A stretch of 64,000 nucleotides of DNA, from NCBI RefSeq assembly GCF_937129525.1, contig NZ_CAKZNK010000100.1:1-64000 (forward strand), read 5' to 3'. The translations under genes were made by a program, and so were the position numbers. Positions 18,889-27,809 of the stretch are shown piece after piece. Source of the stretch: an uncultured Chloroflexus sp. (GTDB lineage Bacteria; Chloroflexota; Chloroflexia; Chloroflexales; Chloroflexaceae). Under the pieces are notes generated by a model that was given only the letters and a program-made list of their open reading frames with translations, made no database searches and was not told the DNA's origin. Each line of letters starts with the position of its first letter. Within the stretch, counting starts at the first letter, position 1.

Positions 18889-20190
18889 ATGCTACGCTTG
18901 ATCATCGGAGTCTGTTTGCTCGGCTTAACTGCCTGTGCCTCTGTTGCCAGCAATCCCGTTGATGCGCCGCCTTTACCGGCTACCGCTCCAATCGTGACCC
19001 CGACTGCAGCGCCGCCGACCGCAGTGCCAACCGTGATACCGGTAGCGACACCGGTTGTCACTGCTACGACACTGGCACCCCTGCCCTCGCCGACTGCACC
19101 GGTGGCTGATGTTGATCCGGCTGCGCTTACCTATGCGCTCGAACGAATCGCCACCGGTTTTACTCGTCCCACGCATATTACCCATGCCGGTGACGGGAGT
19201 GGCCGCCTGTTCGTGGTCGAGCAGGCCGGTCGAGTGTGGATTTTGCGTGATGGGCAGCGTCTGGAAACTCCGTTTCTCGATCTGCGCGATCGGGTTGGGT
19301 CACGCGGGAACGAGCAGGGGCTGTTGAGTATCGCGTTTCATCCACAATTTGCCGTCAATGGTCGGTTCTTCGTTAACTACACCGATACCGGCGGCGACAC
19401 GGTCGTTGCCGAATATCGGGTCAGCGCCGATCCTGATCGAGCTGATCCGGGTAGCGCGCGTGAACTGTTGCGGATCGAGCAACCGGCTGCCAATCACAAT
19501 GGAGGTCTGTTGCTGTTTGGACCTGATGGTTATCTCTACATTGGCACCGGTGATGGCGGTGGCGCTGGCGATCCGCTCGATGCCGGGCAACGGCTCGATA
19601 CGCTGTTGGGTAAATTGCTGCGGATCGATGTTGATCGCGGTCAGCCGTATGCGATTCCGTCGGACAATCCTTTCAACGGCCAGACCGATGCGTTGCCGGA
19701 GATCTGGGCTTATGGCCTGCGCAACCCATGGCGTTTTGCTTTTGATCCGGTTACCGGCAGGCTCTTCATTGCCGACGTGGGGCAAAATGCCTGGGAAGAG
19801 GTGAATGTTGCGCCGGTTGACGCGCCCGGTCTCAACTATGGCTGGCGAATTATGGAAGGCGCGCAATGTTACCGACCGGCTGATTGTAAACCGGATGGTC
19901 TGGTGTTGCCGGTAGCGGTCTACAATCACAATAGCGCCGGTGGCGGTTGTTCGGTTACGGGTGGTGAGGTCTACCGGGGCACGCGCCAGCCGGCGCTGAT
20001 CGGGGTCTATTTCTACGCCGACTTCTGCACCGGCAATCTCTGGGCACTGTGGTCTGACGGCAACGAATGGCGCAATACGCTGGTCGCGCGTTTAAGCATT
20101 CAGACCACCTCGTTCGGTGTGGATGAAGAGGGTGACATCTACCTGCTGGATCGGGCTGGCGGTGTGTATCGGCTGGTAGCGCAACCATAA
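18889..20190 (+). CDS. PQQ-type aldose sugar dehydrogenase lipoprotein
   Basis: The 433-residue protein starts with a lipoprotein signal (MLRLIIGVCLLGLTAC, lipid Cys at residue 16) and a Pro/Thr/Ala-rich linker to about residue 80. The rest is a six-bladed beta-propeller of the glucose/sorbosone dehydrogenase family: GFTRPTHITHAGDGSGRLFVVEQ, GLLSIAFHPQF, NHNGGLLLFGPDGYLYIGTGDG and YGLRNPWRFAFDP are all characteristic. It should oxidise aldose sugars outside the membrane with PQQ as cofactor. No PQQ biosynthesis genes are in the window. Confidence 0.88.
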   Translation: MLRLIIGVCLLGLTACASVASNPVDAPPLPATAPIVTPTAAPPTAVPTVIPVATPVVTATTLAPLPSPTAPVADVDPAALTYALERIATGFTRPTHITHAGDGSGRLFVVEQAGRVWILRDGQRLETPFLDLRDRVGSRGNEQGLLSIAFHPQFAVNGRFFVNYTDTGGDTVVAEYRVSADPDRADPGSARELLRIEQPAANHNGGLLLFGPDGYLYIGTGDGGGAGDPLDAGQRLDTLLGKLLRIDVDRGQPYAIPSDNPFNGQTDALPEIWAYGLRNPWRFAFDPVTGRLFIADVGQNAWEEVNVAPVDAPGLNYGWRIMEGAQCYRPADCKPDGLVLPVAVYNHNSAGGGCSVTGGEVYRGTRQPALIGVYFYADFCTGNLWALWSDGNEWRNTLVARLSIQTTSFGVDEEGDIYLLDRAGGVYRLVAQP

Positions 20191-20231
20191 AGGAACCGGA
20201 GAAACGAATTCTGAGAGGATACCGATTTAGT

Positions 20232-21002
20232 TCACGACGGCGATAAACCGGCTAAAAACTGACGGATCAACCGGATCAAGACCTCCGGTTGATCGTTTTG
20301 GATGCTGTGACCGCTGCGGGCGACAAACTCGAGGCGACAGTTGGGGATGGTGGCTGCCAGCCGTTGCACATCTTCCGGGAGGTTTTGTTCGCCATCGCCG
20401 TTGATCAATAGCGTCGGACATCGGATCTGCGGCGCCAGGCCAGGGCAGATGTCGCCATCGGCGGCGGCAATCGCCTGCGCTGCCTGCACCCAACCTGCGA
20501 TCATCGGTTCAAGTTGTTCTGCTCCGTGCCAGTCGATAATCTCTTGCCGCCAGGCGGCGCGTCCTTTGTTCCAGGCTGACACCGGCAGCCAGGCGCGCGC
20601 CGTCTCCACCATTAACTAACTGATCACGCCAGATACTCCCCAGGCCACGACTCCGCGCAAGAGGTTGGGATAACGCGCTGCCAGCACCAGCGCGCTCTCG
20701 GCGCCATCACTAAATCCGATTGCGACGACCGGCCCCGGCTGAATGGTGGCGAGCAGTTTGGCCATATCGGCGGCATCTCGCCGGTAAAAATCGAGAGGGA
20801 AGGCGCGATTGGGTGGCCGGCTGACGCCACCGCATAGATCAGGCGCGATCACGCGATGATCGTGGCGCAGTTCATCAATCAGTAACTCCATATAGCTGCG
20901 CGCTGTGTCGGTAAAGCCGTGGATCAGCAAGACTGGCAGACCGTTACCGGTATCGAGGTAGGCAAGCGTTGCTCGATCAGATAGAGTGACTTTGTGAAGC
21001 AT
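20232..21002 (-). pseudogene. Alpha/beta-hydrolase gene interrupted by one in-frame TAG
   Basis: Two open frames (21002-20616 and 20612-20232) lie in the same reading frame and are separated only by a TAG at 20618-20616 and one further codon. Joined, they give a full-length alpha/beta-hydrolase of about 256 codons: LLIHGFTDTARSY, nucleophile elbow AIGFSDGAESAL, acid region TLLINGDGEQN and catalytic His in FVARSGHSIQNDQPE. A single base change (CAG to TAG) would explain the break. No ribosome-binding site is seen before the internal ATG at 20612. It may be a recent nonsense mutation, readthrough or a sequencing error. Confidence 0.8.
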
Positions 21003-21011
21003 AAAAGTATC

Positions 21012-21017
21012 TATAAT
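21012..21017 (+). promoter_or_regulatory. Candidate -10 element for the Crp/Fnr-type regulator
   Basis: A perfect TATAAT at 21012-21017 lies 60 bases before the ATG at 21077. The -35 region is poor (ACTTTG at the 17-base spacing). Confidence 0.35.
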
Positions 21018-21076
21018 GGTGATCGAAGCACCCGCTTCAGGCGCTAATAAAGTTTTTTACCATTGTGAGAGACTCG

Positions 21077-21727
21077 ATGACCATCGCCGATCTGCGCGCC
21101 TTCCCGTTGTTTGCCAGCCTCGATGAGGCAACACTGTCCGAAACTGCCCGGCGCGTGAAGATATGTCACTATCGACCTGGTCAGCATATCATACGCGAAG
21201 ATGAGCCGGCGCAGGCAATCTTTTTTGTGACGCGCGGGCGTGTCCGGCTGGCACGCACTGCGCCAGATGGCCGTGAACAGGTATTGGCAATGGTTAGGGC
21301 CGGTGAATATTTCAATGCGGTACCGATCTTTGATGGTGGGCTAAGCCCGGCAACGGCGCGCGCGATGAGTCACGTCACCTGTCTGTTACTGGCCCGCGAA
21401 GACTTACTGGCACTCATTCGTAATCATCCCGATCTGGCGTTGGCGGCGCTCTCGGATCTGGCCGGTCAATTGCGCGAACTGGTCACGCTGGTTGAAGATC
21501 TGGCCTTTCGTTCGGTGCGAGCGCGATTGGCGCGGTTATTGCTGGCCGAAGCTGCCGAAGGCGCCGCCGAGGTTACGCAGCAAGAACTGGCCGAGCGCAC
21601 CGGTACCGTGCGTGAAATTGCCGGGCGCGCTTTGCGCCGCATGGCGGAAGAAGGGCTGGTGAAACTGGAGCGAGGACGAGTCATCGTGCTTGATCGGGCG
21701 CGGCTGGCGCAAGTGGCTGAAGAATAG
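21077..21727 (+). CDS. Crp/Fnr-family transcription regulator
   Basis: The product is about 216 residues. An N-terminal cyclic-nucleotide-binding fold (FPLFASLDEATL ... YRPGQHIIREDEPAQAIFFVTRGRVRL) is followed by a long dimerisation helix and a winged helix-turn-helix (TQQELAERTGTVREIAGRALRRMAEEGLVKLERGRVIV). There is no N-terminal cysteine cluster, so it is unlikely to be an oxygen-sensing Fnr. The ligand is unknown. The start is set at the ATG at 21077, which has GAGAG upstream, rather than the GTG at 21065. Its target is not shown by the sequence. Confidence 0.87.
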   Translation: MTIADLRAFPLFASLDEATLSETARRVKICHYRPGQHIIREDEPAQAIFFVTRGRVRLARTAPDGREQVLAMVRAGEYFNAVPIFDGGLSPATARAMSHVTCLLLAREDLLALIRNHPDLALAALSDLAGQLRELVTLVEDLAFRSVRARLARLLLAEAAEGAAEVTQQELAERTGTVREIAGRALRRMAEEGLVKLERGRVIVLDRARLAQVAEE

Positions 21728-21733
21728 TTGAGG

Positions 21734-21806
21734 CAAACGCAAAGATGTAAAGCTGAGAATGCAGGTTTCAGGCTTGCTCGCTTAAGTCTTTACATCTTTG
21801 CGTTTG
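21734..21806. terminator. Perfect 19-bp inverted repeat between convergent genes
   Basis: The arms 21734-21752 (CAAACGCAAAGATGTAAAG) and 21788-21806 are perfect reverse complements, with a 35-base spacer. It begins seven bases after the Crp/Fnr-type gene and ends 22 bases before the stop of the minus-strand pilin gene. It could be a bidirectional terminator. The AT-rich stem, the long spacer and the lack of a T-run also suit a small dispersed repeat. Confidence 0.55.
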
Positions 21807-21828
21807 GACGGTGAAATGAACCCGGATC

Positions 21829-22020
21829 CTAGTTCGGGAAGATTGCCCTGACCGTATTGAACATATCAGACAGAGAGCCACCAACTGCGCTAATAGCTGC
21901 AACACAAACTAGTGCGATAAGAGTAATGATCAATCCATATTCGGCCAGGCCTTGTCCGCGCTCGCGGTATTGTCTTCCCGTTATCAGCAAGATTGCTAAT
22001 TGGATTGCCATCATCAGCAT
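21829..22020 (-). CDS. Flp/Fap-type pilin subunit
   Basis: The 63-residue protein contains the class IVb pilin pattern RERGQGLAEYGLIITLIALV followed by a hydrophobic stretch, with the Glu and Tyr that in this family lie just after the prepilin peptidase site. Family members polymerise into Flp pili made by Tad machinery. A very strong ribosome-binding site (AAAGGAGG) precedes the ATG at 22020, suggesting high expression. No tad, prepilin peptidase or other pilus gene is nearby, so it is an orphan in this window. Confidence 0.85.
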   Translation of the reverse strand: MLMMAIQLAILLITGRQYRERGQGLAEYGLIITLIALVCVAAISAVGGSLSDMFNTVRAIFPN

Positions 22021-22091
22021 TTCACCTCCTTTCTGATTGGTATTGATGGTTCTACTGTATCGTATACCCTGGCGGCGCGCAACACGGATCA

Positions 22092-22113
22092 GGTACTATT
22101 ACGCTATAGTACC
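22092..22113. promoter_or_regulatory. Operator-like 22-bp palindrome before the nucleotide-sugar cluster
   Basis: GGTACTAT at 22092-22099 and ATAGTACC at 22106-22113 are perfect reverse complements around a 6-base centre. The right half overlaps a TATAGT (22105-22110) that could serve as a -10 for the aminotransferase gene starting at 22185. The form is that of a dimeric repressor site. The nearby Crp/Fnr-type protein is a possible but unproven binder; the half-site does not match the E. coli Crp consensus. Confidence 0.5.
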
Positions 22114-22184
22114 GCTAGACACGATTGCGCTCTGCCGGGCGTGACTCGTGTATTGGCGTATTCGCTCATTTCAAGGAGGCCAGT

Positions 22185-23318
22185 ATGAACATACAATGGC
22201 GAGTGCCGTTTGGTGACTTGCAACGGAGCCATCAAGCGTTGCAAGCCGAATTGCTCGCCGCAGCCAGCCGGGTGATCGAGAGTGGCTGGTACATTCTGGG
22301 CACGGAGGTTAGCGCCTTCGAGCGCGAATTTGCTGCGCTCTGCGGCGTTGATCACTGTATCGGCGTTGCCAGCGGCGCTGAAGCGCTCTATCTGGCGCTG
22401 GTTGCCGCCGGCATCGAATCTGGTGACGAAGTGATTACGGTCGCCAACGCCTGTATGTACGACGTGGCGGCTATTTTGCAGGCCGGGGCACAGCCGGTGC
22501 TGGTCGATGTCGATCCGGTGACGCAGAATATAGATCCAGCGGCGCTGGCTGCCGCGATTACGCCACGCACCAGAGCGGTCATTCCGGTGCATCTGTTTGG
22601 TCGGCTGGCTGCGATGCCGGCAATTATGGCGATAGCTGAACAACACGGCCTCATCGTCATCGAGGATGCGGCGCAGGCCCACGGCGCCTGGTGTCTGGAT
22701 AATGCCGGTCAACCACGCATGGCCGGTCAGTGGGGGCACCTGGCAGCGTTCAGTTTCTACCCGAGCAAGAACCTGGGTGCGCTCGGCGATGGGGGGGCAG
22801 TCGTGACTAACGACGCTTTTATGGCCGAACGTCTGCGCCGCTTGCGGATGTACGGCTGGGAGCGGAAGTATTACACTACCGAAAGCGGCGGGCGCAACTC
22901 ACGACTTGATGAGTTACAGGCTGCGCTCTTGCGGGTGAAATTAACTCGCCTCGCCGCTGCCAATGCTGCGCGACGCGAGCGAGCCGGCTGGTATGCCGCT
23001 GCGCTGACCGATCTGCCGCTCGGTTTGCCCGCCGACGAACCCGGTCACGTCTACCATCTCTACGTGATCACGCTGCCCGATCGGGCGACGCGCGACCGCC
23101 TGCGCGAACACCTGCTTGCCCACGGTATCGGGTGCGATATTCACTACCCCGTCCCAACCCATCTCCAGCCAGCCTACGCCAATCTCGGCTATCGGGCGGG
23201 CAGTCTGCCGGTGACCGAAGAGTTGGCCGGACGAATCCTCTCGTTGCCGATGTACCCTGAATTGAGCGCCGATGAGGTGGCGCTTGTCGCTAAAACCATA
23301 CGAATGGGATTGGTATGA
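22185..23318 (+). CDS. DegT/DnrJ/EryC1/StrS-family sugar aminotransferase
   Basis: The 377-residue PLP enzyme should transfer an amino group to a keto-sugar nucleotide. It shows the family landmarks: GVASGAEALYLALVAAGI, the cofactor Asp in IVIEDAAQAHGA, the PLP-binding Lys in FSFYPSKNLGALGDGG and the RMYGWERKYYT turn. The start at 22185 is set by AAGGAGG five bases upstream; the frame upstream of it is not part of the family. Its stop overlaps the next ATG by four bases (ATGA), so it is the first gene of a coupled nucleotide-sugar operon. Confidence 0.9.
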   Translation: MNIQWRVPFGDLQRSHQALQAELLAAASRVIESGWYILGTEVSAFEREFAALCGVDHCIGVASGAEALYLALVAAGIESGDEVITVANACMYDVAAILQAGAQPVLVDVDPVTQNIDPAALAAAITPRTRAVIPVHLFGRLAAMPAIMAIAEQHGLIVIEDAAQAHGAWCLDNAGQPRMAGQWGHLAAFSFYPSKNLGALGDGGAVVTNDAFMAERLRRLRMYGWERKYYTTESGGRNSRLDELQAALLRVKLTRLAAANAARRERAGWYAAALTDLPLGLPADEPGHVYHLYVITLPDRATRDRLREHLLAHGIGCDIHYPVPTHLQPAYANLGYRAGSLPVTEELAGRILSLPMYPELSADEVALVAKTIRMGLV

Positions 23319-24328
23319 TCAACGGGCAAACCTTTGCGGGCGCGCGCGTGCTGATTACTGGCGGGCTGGGTTTTATCGGCTCAAACCTGGCTCGTCGCCT
23401 GGTCGAACTTGGCGCACAGGTGACATTAATCGACTCACTGATTCCCGAATACGGTGGCAATCTCTACAATATCGCCGGGATTGAGGAACGAGTGCGTGTC
23501 AACATCGCCGATGTGCGTGATGAATACTCGATGAACTATCTGGTGCAAGGGCAGGATTTCCTGTTCAATCTAGCCGGTCAGACCAGTCATCTCGACTCGA
23601 TGCGCAATCCGTATATCGATCTGGATATCAATTGCCGGGCGCAACTCTCTATTCTCGAGGCTTGCCGCAAGAACAACCCTCGGATTACGATTGTTTACGC
23701 TTCCACTCGCCAGATTTACGGCAAACCTGACTATCTGCCGGTTGACGAACGGCATCTGTTGCATCCGGTTGATGTGAACGGTATCAACAAGATGGCTGGC
23801 GAGTGGTATCACATCCTCTACAACAACGTCTACGGCATTCGATCCTGCGCCTTGCGCTTGACCAATACCTACGGCCCGCGCATGCGCGTGAAGGATGCGC
23901 GCCAGACCTTTCTCGGTATCTGGATCCGACAGGTCATTGAAGGCAAACCGATCCAGGTCTGGGGCGATGGCACCCAAGTGCGCGATTTTACCTACATTGA
24001 CGATTGTGTGGAAGCGATGTTGTTGGCCGCCGTCCATCCGGCTGCCGCAGGACAAATTTTTAATCTGGGCGGGCTGGAAGTGATCAGCCTGCGCGATCTG
24101 GCCGCGCTTACCGTCGAAGTCGCCGGTGGAGGCAGTTTTGAGATCATTCCTTACCCTGCCGACCGCAAGCCGATCGATATTGGCGATTACTACGCCGATG
24201 ATCGTCGGATCCGCAGCCTGCTAGGCTGGCAACCGCGCATCGATCTGCGTACCGGTTTGGCGCTTACCATTGCCTTCTACCGTCAACACCATAAGCATTA
24301 CTGGGAGAGTGCGGCTGAGACAGTTTAA
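23315..24328 (+). CDS. Extended SDR (epimerase/dehydratase-like) with Asn in place of the catalytic Tyr
   Basis: The 337-residue protein has the NAD-binding motif VLITGGLGFIGSNLARRL and the SDR Ser/Thr strand VYASTRQIYGKP. The YxxxK active site reads N155-G-I-N-K159 (in DVNGINKMAGEWYH), so the usual Tyr is replaced by Asn. The later segment [18 protein letters not shown] resembles nucleotide-sugar epimerases. It probably still binds NAD and a sugar nucleotide, but the chemistry is open. It is translationally coupled to the aminotransferase gene and followed 73 bases on by the UXS-like gene. Confidence 0.82.
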   Translation: MINGQTFAGARVLITGGLGFIGSNLARRLVELGAQVTLIDSLIPEYGGNLYNIAGIEERVRVNIADVRDEYSMNYLVQGQDFLFNLAGQTSHLDSMRNPYIDLDINCRAQLSILEACRKNNPRITIVYASTRQIYGKPDYLPVDERHLLHPVDVNGINKMAGEWYHILYNNVYGIRSCALRLTNTYGPRMRVKDARQTFLGIWIRQVIEGKPIQVWGDGTQVRDFTYIDDCVEAMLLAAVHPAAAGQIFNLGGLEVISLRDLAALTVEVAGGGSFEIIPYPADRKPIDIGDYYADDRRIRSLLGWQPRIDLRTGLALTIAFYRQHHKHYWESAAETV

Positions 24329-24401
24329 AAAATCTCAGTCAGAGATTCATCAGACCTTCACAAATACCGACTACTATGCAAGCTGAAAGGAGAAATCAGT
24401 T

Positions 24402-25352
24402 ATGCGCGTGCTAATTACCGGCGGAGCAGGGTTTCTCGGTTCCCATCTGTGCGACCGTTTTCTAGCCGAGGGACACACGGTGATCGCGATGGATAACCTG
24501 ATCACAGGCAGCACCGATAACATCGCACACCTGGCCGGTCACCCCCGCTTCCTGTTCATTCATCACGATGTGACGAACTATATCTATATCGATGGCCCGA
24601 TTGACGCCGTGTTGCACTTTGCTTCGCCGGCATCGCCAATTGACTATCTCGAACTACCGATTCAAACGCTCAAAGTCGGCGCGCTGGGCACTCACAAGGC
24701 GCTCGGCCTGGCGCGGGCAAAAGGAGCGCGCTTCTTGCTCGCCTCAACCTCGGAAGTCTACGGCGATCCGCAGGTGCATCCGCAGCCGGAAAGCTACTAT
24801 GGTCACGTCAATCCGGTCGGGCCGCGTGGTGTATACGATGAAGCCAAGCGGTTCGCCGAGGCGATGACGATGGCGTACCATACCTACCACGGCGTCGAGA
24901 CGCGGATTGTGCGCATTTTCAATACCTACGGCCCGCGCATGCGTCTGCGCGATGGGCGAGTCGTACCGAATTTCATCTCGCAAGCTCTGCGTGGTGAACC
25001 GCTGACAATTTACGGTGACGGTAGCCAGACTCGATCGTTCCAATACGTCTCTGATCTCGTAGAGGGCGTCTACCGTCTGCTCTTCAGCGATGAAGTTGAG
25101 CCGGTCAATATCGGCAATCCAGGCGAGTTCACGATTGCCGAGTTTGCCCAGATCGTCAACGAAATAACTGGCAATAAAGCCGGCGTTGTCTACCGCGATC
25201 TCCGCACGAAAGACGATCCACAGGTGCGCCAGCCTGACATCAGCAAGGCGCGCCGCATTCTCAATTGGGAGCCAAAAGTTACCCTGCGCGAAGGGCTGGA
25301 ACAGACCATTCCCTGGTTTCGGCAAGAGTTGCAACGACGTGGCGAACTCTAA
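24402..25352 (+). CDS. UDP-glucuronate decarboxylase (UXS)-like SDR
   Basis: The 316-residue protein begins [20 protein letters not shown] (NAD site) and has the UXS marks [25 protein letters not shown] and [11 protein letters not shown] with the catalytic Tyr145 and Lys149. The family turns UDP-glucuronate into UDP-xylose or its 4-keto form. AAGGAG lies nine bases before the ATG. The setting in a nucleotide-sugar cluster agrees. dTDP-glucose dehydratase is less likely because of the SPASP motif. Confidence 0.88.
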   Translation: MRVLITGGAGFLGSHLCDRFLAEGHTVIAMDNLITGSTDNIAHLAGHPRFLFIHHDVTNYIYIDGPIDAVLHFASPASPIDYLELPIQTLKVGALGTHKALGLARAKGARFLLASTSEVYGDPQVHPQPESYYGHVNPVGPRGVYDEAKRFAEAMTMAYHTYHGVETRIVRIFNTYGPRMRLRDGRVVPNFISQALRGEPLTIYGDGSQTRSFQYVSDLVEGVYRLLFSDEVEPVNIGNPGEFTIAEFAQIVNEITGNKAGVVYRDLRTKDDPQVRQPDISKARRILNWEPKVTLREGLEQTIPWFRQELQRRGEL

Positions 25353-25376
25353 TTTCACGGGAGGCATGATCTGAGT

Positions 25377-26150
25377 ATGAAAGCGGTCATCCTGGCTGGC
25401 GGCTACGGCACTCGGATTAGCGAAGAGAGCGCAATCCGCCCTAAACCGATGGTCGAGATAGGCGGTAAGCCGATCCTCTGGCACATCATGAAGATCTATT
25501 CGGCTCACGGCATCAACGAGTTCATCATTTGCTGCGGCTACAAAGGCCATATGATTAAGGAGTATTTTGCCAACTACTACCTGCATCATGCCGATGTGAC
25601 CTTTGATATGCGCGCTAACCAGATGACCGTCCATCAAACTCAGATCGAACCGTGGCAGGTGACGCTGGTCGATACCGGCGAAGCCACGATGACGGGAGGT
25701 CGGATCAAGCGCATCCAACCATATATCGGTAACGAGACATTTTGCCTCACCTATGGCGACGGCGTCAGCGATGTCGATATTGGCGCGCTGATCGCCTATC
25801 ATCGCGAACAAGGCGTCACTGTCACCCTGACCGCCGTTCAGCCGCCAGGTCGTTTTGGCGCCTTTACGCTGGGTGAAGATCAGACCTTAATCGATAGCTT
25901 CAAAGAGAAACCGAGCGGTGATGGCGCCTACATCAATGGTGGTTTCTTCGTCGTTGAACCGGCAGCGTTCGATCTCATTGCCGGTGATGAGACTGTGTGG
26001 GAGCGTGAACCGCTCGAACAGTTGGCCCGGAGCGGTCAATTAGCCGCTTATCGCCACCACGGTTTCTGGCATCCGATGGATACTCTGCGCGACAAGAACT
26101 ATCTTGAAGGCTTGTGGCAGAGCGGTAATGCCCCGTGGAAGATCTGGTAA
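25377..26150 (+). CDS. rfbF: Glucose-1-phosphate cytidylyltransferase
   Basis: The 257-residue enzyme should make CDP-glucose from CTP and glucose-1-phosphate. It begins [19 protein letters not shown], includes [19 protein letters not shown] and has the metal-binding [12 protein letters not shown], all typical of RfbF. The length matches. CDP-glucose is normally the entry to CDP-3,6-dideoxyhexoses, yet no clear CDP-glucose 4,6-dehydratase (RfbG) is present here; one of the neighbouring SDRs may fill the step. Confidence 0.92.
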   Translation: MKAVILAGGYGTRISEESAIRPKPMVEIGGKPILWHIMKIYSAHGINEFIICCGYKGHMIKEYFANYYLHHADVTFDMRANQMTVHQTQIEPWQVTLVDTGEATMTGGRIKRIQPYIGNETFCLTYGDGVSDVDIGALIAYHREQGVTVTLTAVQPPGRFGAFTLGEDQTLIDSFKEKPSGDGAYINGGFFVVEPAAFDLIAGDETVWEREPLEQLARSGQLAAYRHHGFWHPMDTLRDKNYLEGLWQSGNAPWKIW

Positions 26151-26246
26151 GCGCCGAAGCGACCGGAGCAGGCCGGCGGAAATGCAGCTCGTGACCTGCT
26201 TGATGTCAAATGATCTCATTCAGATATACTGCACAGGAGTCCAGGC

Positions 26247-27275
26247 ATGAAAGTTCTCCTCACCGGTAGCGGCGGTTACATCGGCATCGTCACTGCTCCC
26301 TACCTGATGGAACGCGGCCATGAGGTGGTAGGAGTCGATACCGGCTACTACGAGAGCGGCTGGCTCTATCACAGCGGTCAGCGCCAACCGCAGTTGATAG
26401 TGCAAGATATTCGTCGGTTAACTGCGGAAGACCTGGTCGGCTTTGACGCTATCGTTCATATGGCTGAGCTGTCGAATGATCCGCTCGGTCAACTCAACCG
26501 TGATCTGACCTTCCAGATCAACCATCAAGGCAGCGTGCGGCTGGCTCAGGCTGCCAAAGCTGCCGGTGTCACCCGTTTCGTCTATATGTCGTCGTGCTCG
26601 GTTTACGGGATCGGTGTTGAAGGTGAAATCAAAACCGAAGAGTCGGCTGTTAACCCGCAGACTGCCTATGCTGAATGCAAGGTGCTCGTCGAACGCGATC
26701 TGGCTCAGATGGCCGATGATGACTTCTCACCGGTCTTTCTGCGTAACGCAACTGCCTTCGGGCCATCGCCGCGACAGCGGTTCGATGTGGTCTTAAACAA
26801 TCTGGCCGGGTTGGCATGGACAACCGGGAAGATTGCGATGACCAGCGATGGCACGCCCTGGCGACCGCTGGTGCATATTCTCGATATTGCGCAAGCTGTA
26901 GCGTGCGCATTGGAAGCGCCACGCGATGCCATCCACAACCAGGTTTTCAACGTCGGCGATAGCCGGTACAATTACCGTGTGCGCGAGATTGCTGAGATTG
27001 TCGCCGAGGTCTTTCCCGGGTGCGAGTTGACCTTCGGTCGCAACGATGGCGATAATCGGAGCTACCGGGTTGACTTCACCAAAATTGCCACTCGTCTGCC
27101 CGGTTTTGCCTGCCGGTATGACGCTGTTGCCGGCGCTCGGCAACTACGCGCTGTGTTTGAACGGATCGGCATGACGCGCGAAATCTTCGAGGCGCCACCC
27201 TATACCCGCCTTAAGATGTTGCGCCATCTGATCGCGACCAATCAGCTTGACGCCGAGCTATTCTGGAGGAGTTAG
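26247..27275 (+). CDS. Extended SDR, NAD-dependent nucleotide-sugar epimerase/dehydratase
   Basis: The 342-residue protein begins MKVLLTGSGGYIGIVTAPYL, has the Ser strand VYMSSCSVYGIG and an intact YxxxK site (TAYAECKVLVE). The segment FLRNATAFGPSPRQRFDVV and the C-terminal NYRVREIAEIVAEVFPG are typical of the branch that acts on CDP- or dTDP-linked 4-keto sugars. Substrate is not certain. AGGAG lies seven bases before the ATG, and the 3,5-epimerase gene starts four bases after its stop. Confidence 0.82.
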   Translation: MKVLLTGSGGYIGIVTAPYLMERGHEVVGVDTGYYESGWLYHSGQRQPQLIVQDIRRLTAEDLVGFDAIVHMAELSNDPLGQLNRDLTFQINHQGSVRLAQAAKAAGVTRFVYMSSCSVYGIGVEGEIKTEESAVNPQTAYAECKVLVERDLAQMADDDFSPVFLRNATAFGPSPRQRFDVVLNNLAGLAWTTGKIAMTSDGTPWRPLVHILDIAQAVACALEAPRDAIHNQVFNVGDSRYNYRVREIAEIVAEVFPGCELTFGRNDGDNRSYRVDFTKIATRLPGFACRYDAVAGARQLRAVFERIGMTREIFEAPPYTRLKMLRHLIATNQLDAELFWRS

Positions 27276-27278
27276 ACA

Positions 27279-27809
27279 ATGCGGTTTCTTCCTACTGAGT
27301 TGAAAGATGCGTACATCATCGAGCTGGAGCCGCGCGAGGATAATCGAGGTTTCTTTGCGCGGGTCTGGGCCAAAGATGAATTCGCCGAGCACGGCCTGGT
27401 TGACCGGGTAGTGCAGATGAATCTTTCGTACAATCGGCTGGCCGGTACCTTGCGCGGAATGCACTTTCAGCACGCTCCTTACGCTGAAACCAAACTGGTG
27501 CGCTGTATTCGCGGCGCGATCTACGATGTGATTATCGACCTGCGGCCTGAGTCTCCAACCTACAAGCGGTGGATTGGGGTCAAACTGACTGCGGCCAACC
27601 GCCTGGCGCTCTATGTGCCCGAAGGTTTCGCCCACGGTTTCCAGACTCTGGAAGATGAGACTGAGGTGTTTTATCAGGTCTCTCAGTACTACACGCCATC
27701 TGCTGAGGGAGGTGTGCGGTTCGATGATCCGGCTTTCGGGATCGAATGGCCGCTACCGGTGACCGAGATGAGCGAGAAAGACAGGCGCTGGCCGTTGTTT
27801 AACGGGTAA
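27279..27809 (+). CDS. dTDP-4-dehydrorhamnose 3,5-epimerase (RfbC) family protein
   Basis: The 176-residue cupin-fold protein has the family marks DNRGFFARVW, RGMHFQHAPYAETKLVRC (with a catalytic His in GMHFQ), DVIIDLRPESPTYKRW and VPEGFAHGFQTLEDETEVFYQ. In this setting, next to a CDP-glucose synthase and no dTDP-glucose genes, it more likely epimerises a CDP-linked 4-keto sugar; that is an inference from context. It is one short gap from the SDR gene upstream and is followed by a hairpin. Confidence 0.86.
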   Translation: MRFLPTELKDAYIIELEPREDNRGFFARVWAKDEFAEHGLVDRVVQMNLSYNRLAGTLRGMHFQHAPYAETKLVRCIRGAIYDVIIDLRPESPTYKRWIGVKLTAANRLALYVPEGFAHGFQTLEDETEVFYQVSQYYTPSAEGGVRFDDPAFGIEWPLPVTEMSEKDRRWPLFNG

